Assembly: GCA_947175585.1 (NCBI GenBank)
Contig: CAMWNL010000140.1
Span: 1-5,719, forward strand
Direction of reading: 5' to 3'
Origin: an uncultured Bacteroidales bacterium
GTDB lineage: Bacteria; Bacteroidota; Bacteroidia; Bacteroidales; Muribaculaceae
DNA length: 5,719 nt
The notes beneath the pieces were generated by a model that did no database searches, had not been told where the DNA came from, and was given only the letters and a program-made list of their open reading frames with translations. Positions within the stretch are counted from its first letter, which is position 1. Each line of letters starts with the position of its first letter. The position numbers and the translations under genes are program-made. Shown piece after piece: positions 1-5,719 of the stretch.

Positions 1-822
1 CCACAGACCCTTGTTGTCTGTGACAGTTTCGGCGGTGTTTCCGTTAATGCTCACAGTGATTTTAGAACCGGCGTCTGCACGGCCGTTGATGGTAAGCGGC
101 TTGTAGCGTTGCAACACCATGCCGTCGCCATAGATTGCCGGAAGAGAGAGACCGCCGTAGTTGCCTGTCAACGCTCCTCTGACTGTCTCGGCGAGAAGAG
201 TGGCACCTTCTGCATTTGGATGAATTCCGTCTGACATAAGACCCTGGCGGTCACGTAGAGGCGCACTGAAATCAATCAGTTCAACTCCGGTTGCCTTCGC
301 AACGTCGGCGATCGCTTCCTGAATGAGATCTCTCCACTCACGTGTGCCTGATTTGAATCTGTAATGCTTGGCCGACAGTGGAGTGAGTCGTGCGATTATA
401 ATTCTGACATCAGGGTTTACGGCTCTCAGAGAGTCAATCAAGGAAACATAGTCGGTGACAAATTCATCACCGTGATATGGCCAGTTTCGTGGGTCAGTGT
501 CGTTGACACCGAGATGAACTATCGCTATGTCCGGTTTGAAAGCAAGCGCATCGCGCCATTCGGGGCTCTTCATGTAGGGATTATGACCCTTTTTCAGTAA
601 TGTAGCACCGGGACGTCCGAAATTGCCGATTTCATATCCGTCGCCGAGCATCCGACCCAACTGAGCCGGGTAACTCATAGTTTCACGGTCTTCAACTAAG
701 GTGCCGTAAGTGATACTATTGCCAATGCATGCTACTTTGACAGTATCCTTTCCGTATGTTGCAAACGCTGTCGCGCAAACAATTGTAAGCGCGACAGCGA
801 TTGTCTTAAATAAGATTTTCAT
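1..822 (-). CDS. nanS: Sialate O-acetylesterase, N-terminal part (exported SGNH hydrolase module followed by the start of a SASA-type module); 3' end outside window
   Basis: Probably removes O-acetyl esters from sialic acids so that the lyase can use them; expected location is the periplasm. The frame is open for 274 codons from the ATG at 822 to the window edge. Residues 1-22 look like a Sec signal peptide: Lys at 2 and 6, a hydrophobic core, cleavage likely after an Ala near 19-22. Cys16 has no proper lipobox, so a lipoprotein is unlikely. Residues 30-220 form a complete SGNH/GDSL hydrolase domain: GNSIT at 34-38 (nucleophile Ser36), block II around Gly69, GVND at 105-108 (Asn107), and DGIHPN at 198-203 (Asp198 and His201 of the triad). 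From about 225 a second unit begins, with LPAIYGDGMVLQR, then GRADAG and a DNKGLW end, which is how sialate O-acetylesterase (SASA) proteins usually start. The full protein is therefore probably bimodular. The start shares one base with the lyase stop codon. The SGNH fold is certain; the exact acyl substrate is inferred from the second module and the neighbouring lyase. Confidence 0.85.
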   Translation of the reverse strand, partial: MKILFKTIAVALTIVCATAFATYGKDTVKVACIGNSITYGTLVEDRETMSYPAQLGRMLGDGYEIGNFGRPGATLLKKGHNPYMKSPEWRDALAFKPDIAIVHLGVNDTDPRNWPYHGDEFVTDYVSLIDSLRAVNPDVRIIIARLTPLSAKHYRFKSGTREWRDLIQEAIADVAKATGVELIDFSAPLRDRQGLMSDGIHPNAEGATLLAETVRGALTGNYGGLSLPAIYGDGMVLQRYKPLTINGRADAGSKITVSINGNTAETVTDNKGLW

Positions 823-824
823 TA
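820..824 (-). promoter_or_regulatory. TAATG stop-start overlap joining lyase and esterase
   Basis: The lyase stop TAA (824-822) and esterase ATG (822-820) share the A at 822. No Shine-Dalgarno precedes the ATG, so re-initiation by ribosomes finishing the lyase is a likely way for the esterase to be translated. The overlap also fixes the esterase start, because the predicted signal peptide begins exactly there. Confidence 0.85.
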
Positions 825-1739
825 GAATTTGTTACAGCGCTCAAAAAATCCGATTGCTTCAAGGTCGGCCTTCATGGCTGCCTCTTCTTCGTCTGTCATA
901 TTGCGGAAGGGCGTGCGGTTCGGACCGAGATCGAGACCGATTAACTTCATGATGCGCTTACCGCCGACGATATTGCCGCGGTATTTGCAGATCACGTTGA
1001 TGACGTCCTGAGAGAAGTTCTGTTTCTCACGCGCTGTGTCGATATCGCCCTTTTCCCAAGCTTCGATGATGCCGGTGAGCTCGCGGCCGTTGTAGTTTGT
1101 AGTGCCGCCGCTGCCGCCTTGTGCGCCGCCCTGTGCGAGAGAGGGGAGGATAGTCTCGTCCTGACCGTGGAGCATATCGAATTTGCCGTCCTTGTAGAGT
1201 CGGCACTGATTGTACTCATAAAGACTCTCGTAGGTGTATTTGATACCTGCGAAGTTGGGTATTCTGCCGTCGACGGCCTTAAGGAAGTCAACCATCGGCA
1301 GGAATGCGCCGTTGAATGCCGGGATATGATAGTAGTAGAAAGGAAGTTCGGGAGCTGCGGCTGCGATTTCTTCGCAATATTTCACGAGTTCCTCTACCCG
1401 GCCTACCTTCGGGAAGGGAGGAGCCATCGCACCGATACCCCATGCGCCGATTTCAGCAGCGTGACGAGCCAGTTCTTTTGCCTCGCGGAGTGAGCAGCTG
1501 CCAACATGCACGATTACCTTGAAGTCTTCTGGCACAGCCTTCATCCACGCTTCAGCGAGTTTTTTACGTTCATCTGTTGTGAGCATGTAGCCTTCGCCGC
1601 TTGAGCCGTTGATAAATACGCCTTTAAGACCATTTTTCTTGAGCATTGCAGCATAAGCCGGTATGGGCTCCAGATTGATGTCGCCGTTGGCGAGCATCGG
1701 AGTAAACGGAGCGTCGATAAGTCCTTTAATCTTTTCCAT
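822..1739 (-). CDS. nanA: N-acetylneuraminate lyase (sialic acid aldolase)
   Basis: Class I aldolase of the DHDPS/NAL family that splits N-acetylneuraminate into N-acetylmannosamine and pyruvate in the cytoplasm. The protein is 305 residues, the normal length, and has no signal peptide. Visible motifs: GSSGEG at 45-50 (pyruvate carboxylate site), FYYYHIP at 134-140 with Tyr137 as the expected catalytic tyrosine, GIKYT at 165-169 with Lys167 as the Schiff-base lysine, and GQDE at 192-195 where E. coli NanA has GYDE. The YYYHIPA block and the GQDE-to-GTTNY block resemble vertebrate NPL more than E. coli NanA, as I recall those sequences. A glycine-rich loop at 204-212 carries Gly212 where the E. 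coli enzyme has Ser208. It follows the transporter gene after 34 bases and overlaps the esterase start, so all three are probably co-transcribed. No Shine-Dalgarno is visible before the ATG, only AT-rich sequence, as is common in this phylum. Another DHDPS-family aldolase is possible but unlikely beside a sialate esterase. Bacteroides literature uses the name nanL. Confidence 0.9.
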   Translation of the reverse strand: MEKIKGLIDAPFTPMLANGDINLEPIPAYAAMLKKNGLKGVFINGSSGEGYMLTTDERKKLAEAWMKAVPEDFKVIVHVGSCSLREAKELARHAAEIGAWGIGAMAPPFPKVGRVEELVKYCEEIAAAAPELPFYYYHIPAFNGAFLPMVDFLKAVDGRIPNFAGIKYTYESLYEYNQCRLYKDGKFDMLHGQDETILPSLAQGGAQGGSGGTTNYNGRELTGIIEAWEKGDIDTAREKQNFSQDVINVICKYRGNIVGGKRIMKLIGLDLGPNRTPFRNMTDEEEAAMKADLEAIGFFERCNKF

Positions 1740-1773
1740 ATCTAATATATTTAATGTATGTAATTTTCTAAAA

Positions 1774-3075
1774 TTAAGCCTCTACGGTTTCAGCCTCAAG
1801 ATTGTCGGCGCTCTTAGCCATCACCTCTTCATCAATATCATCATACTTGGGTTTGAGCACGATAAGCTGAAGGGCTAATGCTATAATCAGAATGCCGCCC
1901 ATAAACGCGAAGCATAAGCCGAGACCGACTGATTCAGCCAGCGAACCGAGTAACTGTGTGGTAATCGCACCCATAATCACACCAATGGAGTTCATGAAGC
2001 CATAGGCCATAGCGCGCTGACGTGATGACACGAACTGACAGAGTATCGGCATATTGTTGGCGTCAAACATACCGTAGCCGACGCCGAAACATAGTCCGGC
2101 CAACACTGATAGCCATGCGTTTTGAGCCAATCCGATCAATACAAGCGCCGGAATCATCATGGTCAGGCCGATTGCACTCGTGTAGATGCGACCTTTGACA
2201 TTGCGTTTAACCCATTTGTCACTGATAGGTCCACCGATTATGACACCGATAAAGCTTGCTACGGCAATCGTGAGGGTTGCCATCGGGCCTGCCCATTCCA
2301 TGCTGATATTGAGGTTGTCGTGGAAGAGGGTGGGGAGCCAGTTCTTTGTAGCCCAGCCGGGGATTGAGCTTGATGCGAAGAAGAAGAGTATCACCCAGAA
2401 TGCAAGTGTGCTGAATACGACTGCAAATGATTGGATGACTGATTCTTTTTTGAGTTTGACGGGAGCTGAGGCTGAAGTGGTCTTTACTGCGCCGCGATCT
2501 GATTTCTCATGCAGGAGGAACATCAGCACCACTGCGTAGCCCACGCCGACAATACCGAACCAATGGAAGGTTGCTTGCCATGACCATGTGGTTGCCACGA
2601 GAGAGCCGAAGCCGCCGAGTGCCTGACCGCAATAGAGACCGGTCATGTGGAGACCGATTGCCAGTGAGCGTCCCTTGCCGGTGAAGTAATCAGCGATAAG
2701 GGACAGTGCTGACGGTATGTAAAGCGCTTCACTGATACCCATAATGCCGCGCAGCCACATTAACTGGTGAAAATCATTGCAATAGCCCATAAGAAATGTT
2801 ACCGCAGACCATACTCCGAGTGAACCTACGATAAGAGTCTTGCGGCTCACACGGTCAGCTACTGCGCCTGAGAACGGGCTGGCTACACCATAAACCCAAA
2901 GGAATATTGCCATTAAGGCTCCGAAAGCTTCGGCATTCTGCAGAGCAGGTATATCGAGGGCGATATTCTGCTGCATGGTTGAAAGCATCTGACGGTCAAG
3001 ATAGTTAAGCAGAGCCACAACCCATAGTAGTCCAACTACTACCCACGGATAAAACTTTTTCTCACGTAATGTCAT
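1774..3075 (-). CDS. MFS transporter, probable sialic acid importer (NanT-type role)
   Basis: A 433-residue inner-membrane protein with about 12 hydrophobic segments, beginning around 10-26, 50-72 and 80-98; the second half restarts near 215 after a polar central loop (about 190-214). Major facilitator signatures are clear: GAVADRVSRK at 70-79 in the loop between TM2 and TM3, and the matching GGPISDKWVKR at 281-291 between TM8 and TM9. LNYLDRQ at 23-29 and the EALYIPSAL block at 116-124 are typical of the anion:cation symporter (ACS) branch, which carries organic anions such as hexuronates and glycerol phosphate. The C-terminus is a roughly 25-residue acidic cytoplasmic tail. Substrate is inferred: the next two genes handle sialic acid, and Bacteroides fragilis is known to use an MFS NanT next to its lyase. 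It is not obviously close to E. coli NanT, so the symbol is left blank. First gene of its operon, with a good promoter 38 bases upstream. The ATG at 3075 is chosen because it gives a normal short cytoplasmic N-terminus. Confidence 0.8.
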   Translation of the reverse strand: MTLREKKFYPWVVVGLLWVVALLNYLDRQMLSTMQQNIALDIPALQNAEAFGALMAIFLWVYGVASPFSGAVADRVSRKTLIVGSLGVWSAVTFLMGYCNDFHQLMWLRGIMGISEALYIPSALSLIADYFTGKGRSLAIGLHMTGLYCGQALGGFGSLVATTWSWQATFHWFGIVGVGYAVVLMFLLHEKSDRGAVKTTSASAPVKLKKESVIQSFAVVFSTLAFWVILFFFASSSIPGWATKNWLPTLFHDNLNISMEWAGPMATLTIAVASFIGVIIGGPISDKWVKRNVKGRIYTSAIGLTMMIPALVLIGLAQNAWLSVLAGLCFGVGYGMFDANNMPILCQFVSSRQRAMAYGFMNSIGVIMGAITTQLLGSLAESVGLGLCFAFMGGILIIALALQLIVLKPKYDDIDEEVMAKSADNLEAETVEA

Positions 3076-3112
3076 GATAATAGAATTATATGGTTTTCAT
3101 TTATATTATTCG

Positions 3113-3143
3113 CAAAGTTAATTCAATTTTTTTAAATGACAAA
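3113..3143 (-). promoter_or_regulatory. Bacteroidetes-type promoter for the transporter-lyase-esterase operon
   Basis: Minus strand: a -33 element TTTG at 3143-3140, a 19-base spacer, and a -7 element TAACTTTG (followed by C) at 3120-3113. This matches the TTTG-N19-21-TAnnTTTG consensus known for the Bacteroides primary sigma factor. Transcription should begin near 3108-3105, leaving a leader of about 30 bases before the ATG at 3075. That leader is AT-rich with no Shine-Dalgarno. No comparable promoter is seen before the lyase or esterase genes, which supports a single transcript. Confidence 0.8.
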
Positions 3144-3228
3144 TGCTGTCGGATATTTTATTTGAAGTTGATTGAAAAAGCTTCTTATTATGCTGGTCGA
3201 GTACTTTTGGATACAGTTGGTTCTGTTG

Positions 3229-3253
3229 TTCTGAAATTGCGCGCGTTTCAGAA
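3229..3253. promoter_or_regulatory. Inverted repeat upstream of the operon promoter (possible operator)
   Basis: TTCTGAAA (3229-3236) and TTTCAGAA (3246-3253) are perfect inverted arms around a 9-base GC-rich centre, TTGCGCGCG. The left arm overlaps a direct repeat, GTTCTG at 3220-3225 and again at 3228-3233. The site lies about 85 bases upstream of the -33 element and outside any gene. A protein-binding site is possible. On the plus strand the right arm is followed by five T's, so a weak plus-strand terminator is the alternative. An 8-base repeat in AT-rich DNA may also be chance. Confidence 0.3.
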
Positions 3254-3269
3254 TTTTTCTTTCAATCGC

Positions 3270-3309
3270 AAAAAAAATCCTCCGGGCAGTGATTTTGCCC
3301 GGAGGATTT
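3270..3309 (-). terminator. Intrinsic terminator of rpoC
   Basis: On the minus strand a perfect 14-base-pair stem (arms 3309-3296 and 3288-3275, core TCCTCCGGGCA) encloses a 7-base loop (3295-3289). Its 3' arm ends in T's, giving an unbroken run of eight T's from 3277 to 3270. The stem begins 20 bases past the rpoC stop codon. The plus-strand side has only three T's after the stem, so it should work in the rpoC direction only. It separates the polymerase operon from the sialic acid genes. Confidence 0.95.
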
Positions 3310-3329
3310 CACGATATTTAATAGTGGAA

Positions 3330-5719
3330 TTATACTTCTTTGGCTTCGACTTCGATTGTCTCGTTGTAGATGCCTTCGATGTCGTCGCGGCTACCAACCA
3401 CGAGGCGTTCGTATTCGCGAAGACCTGTACCTGCAGGAATCAAGTGACCGCAGATGACATTTTCTTTCATGCCTTCGAGAGAGTCGGTCTTACCGGCAAT
3501 CGCTGCTTCGTTAAGGACTTTGGTTGTTTCCTGGAACGATGCGGCTGACATGAAGCTTGATGTCTGGAGTGCGGCACGGGTGATACCCTGAAGAATCTGT
3601 TCGGAGGTAGCGGGAACGGCGTCGCGGACAGTGACAGTCTTGAGGTCTCGGCGTTTGAGAGCTGAGTTTTCGTCGCGGAGCTTGCGTGCGGTTATAATCT
3701 GACCGGGTTTGAGCTCCTCGCTGTCGCCGGCGTCGATCACGACTTTCTTACCCCAGATGCGGTCGTTTTCATCCATGAAATCGCGTTTGTCTACGACCTG
3801 CTGTTCGAGGAAGCCGGTGTCACCCGGATCGAGGATGTTGACCTTACGCATCATCTGGCGTACGATGACTTCAAAGTGCTTGTCGTTGATCTTCACACCC
3901 TGCATACGGTAGACGTCCTGTACTTCATTAACGATATACTCCTGAACGGCTGTCGGACCCATAATGTTGAGGATATCGGCCGGAGTGATGGCGCCGTCAG
4001 AGAGCGGAGTGCCTGCACGCACGATATCGTTTTCCTGAACGAGGATCTGTTTAGACAGAGGTATGAGATATTTCTTGACTTCGCCGAGTTTTGAAGTCAC
4101 GGAGATCTCACGGTTACCACGCTTAACCTTGCCGAACTTGACTTCGCCGTCGATTTCTGATACGACAGCAGGGTTAGACGGGTTACGTGCCTCGAAGAGC
4201 TCGGTCACACGGGGGAGACCACCGGTGATGTCACCTGCACCGCCGGTAGCGCGCGGAATCTTGACGAGGATGTCGCCGGGTTTGATTTCGGCGTTTTCGT
4301 CGAAGAGAAGGTGAGCGCCCACGGGGAGAACATAAGTGCTGAGCACCTGGCCGTTGGCATCGGTGATTGTAGCTTCCGGAACTTTGGCGCGGTCTTTTGA
4401 CTCAACGATGACTTTATCCTGAAGGCCTGACTGTTCGTCGGTGTCGACACGGAAGTTAACGTTTTCAGTGAGGTTCTGGTAGTTAAGTTTACCGCCAAAT
4501 TCACTTATGATGACAGCGTTGAACGGGTCCCATTCGCAGATAACGTCGCCGGGCTTAACCTCGTCACCATTCTTGAAGAAGAGCTTAGAACCATAAGGGA
4601 TTGCGGCATTGGTGAGGGTAAGTTTGGTCTTGGGATCGATGATGCGCATTTCAGCAAGACGACCGAGAACGACTTCGATGGGCTGTCCGTTTGCACCGAT
4701 TTCAGAAGTGGTGACTGTGCGGAGTTCTTCGATTTCGAGGATACCGTTATAACGAGAGACGTTAGAAGAAACTGCAGCGATGTTAGATGCCACACCACCG
4801 ACGTGGAATGTACGGAGTGTAAGCTGAGTACCAGGTTCGCCGATTGACTGAGCCGCGATTACGCCGACAGCCTCGCCTTTCTGAACAAGACGGTTGTTGG
4901 AAAGGTTACGGCCGTAACACTTGGCACACACACCTTTCTTAGATTCGCAAGTGAGCACTGAGCGGATTTCAACGCTTTCGATTGGCGATGCGTCGATGCG
5001 ATCAGCAGCGGCGTCGTTGATTTCTTCGCCGGCTGCAACGATGATTTCTCCGGTAAGAGGATCAACGATGTCGTGAACCGACACGCGGCCAAGGATGCGT
5101 TCGCCAAGAGAAGCTACGACTTCGTCGTTATTCTTGATTTCGGTGCAGACGAGACCGCGGAGTGTGCCGCAATCTTCTTCGTTGATGATAACGTCGTGAG
5201 CAACGTCGACAAGACGACGGGTAAGATAACCTGCGTCGGCGGTCTTAAGCGCGGTATCGGCAAGACCCTTACGGGCACCGTGGGTTGAGATAAAGTATTC
5301 GAGCACCGAAAGACCTTCCTTGAAGTTAGCCAAAATCGGGTTCTCGATGATCTGACCACCTTCAGCACCGGCTTTCTGGGGCTTAGCCATAAGACCACGC
5401 ATACCGGCGAGCTGACGAATCTGGTCTTTAGAACCACGGGCGCCTGAGTCAAGCATCATGAAGACTGAGTTGAAGCCCTGATTTGCCTCGGTCATCTGTT
5501 TCATGAGGACGTCGGTCAGCTTAGAGTTGACGTGAGTCCAGATGTCAATCACCTGGTTGTAACGCTCGGTGTTAGTGATGAAGCCCATAGAGTAGTTGTC
5601 CATCACTTCCTGCACCTGACGGTAGCCTTCGGCAACGATTTCTTCTTTTTCAGCCGGGATGATGACGTCACCGAGGTTGAATGACAGACCGCCCTGGAAG
5701 GCCATGCGGTAACCGAGGT
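3330..5719 (-). CDS. rpoC: DNA-directed RNA polymerase subunit beta', C-terminal part; 5' end outside window
   Basis: C-terminal 795 codons or so of the largest catalytic subunit of RNA polymerase. The reading frame runs to the window edge (LGYR precedes the internal Met at 5705), so that Met is not the start. Numbering from it: DSGARGS at 86-92 and [15 protein letters not shown] at 95-109; bridge helix about 126-165; second zinc site Cys179, Cys253, Cys260, Cys263, with the same spacing as Cys814/888/895/898 of E. coli; trigger-loop start [13 protein letters not shown] at 289-301. Between there and ITGGLPRV at 493-500 lie about 190 residues, matching an SI3-type insertion in the trigger loop. 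The C-terminus keeps the [11 protein letters not shown] block (590-600) and the AASFQETT block (721-728), and ends normally. The sequence matches Bacteroidales RpoC throughout, and nothing looks broken. Leu297 replaces E. coli Met932, which I believe is usual in this phylum. Upstream rpoB would lie beyond the right edge. Confidence 0.99.
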   Translation of the reverse strand, partial: LGYRMAFQGGLSFNLGDVIIPAEKEEIVAEGYRQVQEVMDNYSMGFITNTERYNQVIDIWTHVNSKLTDVLMKQMTEANQGFNSVFMMLDSGARGSKDQIRQLAGMRGLMAKPQKAGAEGGQIIENPILANFKEGLSVLEYFISTHGARKGLADTALKTADAGYLTRRLVDVAHDVIINEEDCGTLRGLVCTEIKNNDEVVASLGERILGRVSVHDIVDPLTGEIIVAAGEEINDAAADRIDASPIESVEIRSVLTCESKKGVCAKCYGRNLSNNRLVQKGEAVGVIAAQSIGEPGTQLTLRTFHVGGVASNIAAVSSNVSRYNGILEIEELRTVTTSEIGANGQPIEVVLGRLAEMRIIDPKTKLTLTNAAIPYGSKLFFKNGDEVKPGDVICEWDPFNAVIISEFGGKLNYQNLTENVNFRVDTDEQSGLQDKVIVESKDRAKVPEATITDANGQVLSTYVLPVGAHLLFDENAEIKPGDILVKIPRATGGAGDITGGLPRVTELFEARNPSNPAVVSEIDGEVKFGKVKRGNREISVTSKLGEVKKYLIPLSKQILVQENDIVRAGTPLSDGAITPADILNIMGPTAVQEYIVNEVQDVYRMQGVKINDKHFEVIVRQMMRKVNILDPGDTGFLEQQVVDKRDFMDENDRIWGKKVVIDAGDSEELKPGQIITARKLRDENSALKRRDLKTVTVRDAVPATSEQILQGITRAALQTSSFMSAASFQETTKVLNEAAIAGKTDSLEGMKENVICGHLIPAGTGLREYERLVVGSRDDIEGIYNETIEVEAKEV

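Larger units (their letters stand above)
3076..3269. other. Intergenic region between the rpoC terminator and the transporter gene
   Basis: AT-rich non-coding stretch. Apart from the promoter and the inverted repeat it contains no gene I can support: the plus-strand open frame starting at 3090 runs straight into the antisense of rpoC and has no resemblance to a known protein. A four-codon frame (ATG at 3100-3098, TAA at 3088-3086, minus strand) lies in the predicted leader, out of frame with the transporter. Confidence 0.7.

Noticed and set aside
364..600. Plus-strand open frame inside the esterase gene
   Set aside because: Antisense to the SGNH domain, whose catalytic motifs clearly define the minus-strand frame.
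1084..1136. Repetitive-looking GCC/GCG stretch in the lyase gene
   Set aside because: It encodes the glycine-rich loop found at this place in the family; not a tandem repeat and no frameshift.
1119..1493. Plus-strand open frame of 124 codons inside the lyase gene
   Set aside because: Antisense shadow of well-conserved lyase codons; no protein family resemblance.
1740..1773. Possible internal promoter between transporter and lyase genes
   Set aside because: AT-rich, but there is no TAnnTTTG element or suitably spaced TTTG; better read as a short intra-operon gap.
3086..3100. Four-codon frame (MKTI) in the predicted transporter leader, possible regulatory upstream ORF
   Set aside because: Very short, no Shine-Dalgarno, no attenuator-like hairpins after it; AT-rich leaders give such frames by chance.
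3229..3260. Possible plus-strand intrinsic terminator formed by the inverted repeat and following T's
   Set aside because: The stem has only two G/C pairs, the T run is short, and no plus-strand gene exists for it to end. Kept only as a possible operator.
3090..3548. Plus-strand open frame of 152 codons crossing the intergenic region and the end of rpoC
   Set aside because: More than half is the exact antisense of conserved rpoC codons; the frame passes through the terminator stem, lacks a recognisable domain, and has no promoter of its own.
5100..5719. Several overlapping open frames on both strands at the right end
   Set aside because: All are shadows of rpoC, which has continuous, highly conserved coding here.

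Overview
The window is ordinary chromosomal sequence from a member of Bacteroidota, most likely order Bacteroidales (Muribaculaceae or a Bacteroides relative is my guess). Three things support this: the RpoC C-terminal half reads like Bacteroidales RpoC; the one clear promoter has the Bacteroidetes form TTTG-N19-TAnnTTTG; and none of the visible start codons has a Shine-Dalgarno sequence in front of it. All four genes lie on the minus strand, so transcription runs from right to left.

Layout in transcription order. (1) 5719-3330 is the C-terminal half of rpoC, cut by the right edge, followed by a strong intrinsic terminator at 3309-3270. (2) 3269-3076 is an AT-rich intergenic region holding the promoter (3143-3113) for the next unit and an upstream inverted repeat of unknown role (3229-3253). 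(3) 3075-1774 encodes a 12-TM MFS transporter, proposed as the sialic acid importer. (4) 1739-822 encodes an N-acetylneuraminate lyase of the type that includes the human enzyme. (5) 822-1 is the N-terminal 274 codons of an exported SGNH-type sialate O-acetylesterase, cut by the left edge; its ATG overlaps the lyase stop codon by one base.

The last three genes look like one operon for using host sialic acid. The esterase would remove O-acetyl groups outside the inner membrane, the MFS protein would import free Neu5Ac, and the lyase would split it into ManNAc and pyruvate in the cytoplasm. The functional link between lyase and esterase is well supported by motifs. The transporter substrate is inferred mainly from position. 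The ManNAc epimerase (NanE) and the sialidase are not in the window.

I found no CRISPR array, tRNA, rRNA, insertion sequence, integrase or defence gene, and no convincing undescribed system. The points most worth following are the apparently two-module esterase, the altered glycerol-side pocket of the lyase, and the inverted repeat upstream of the operon promoter.
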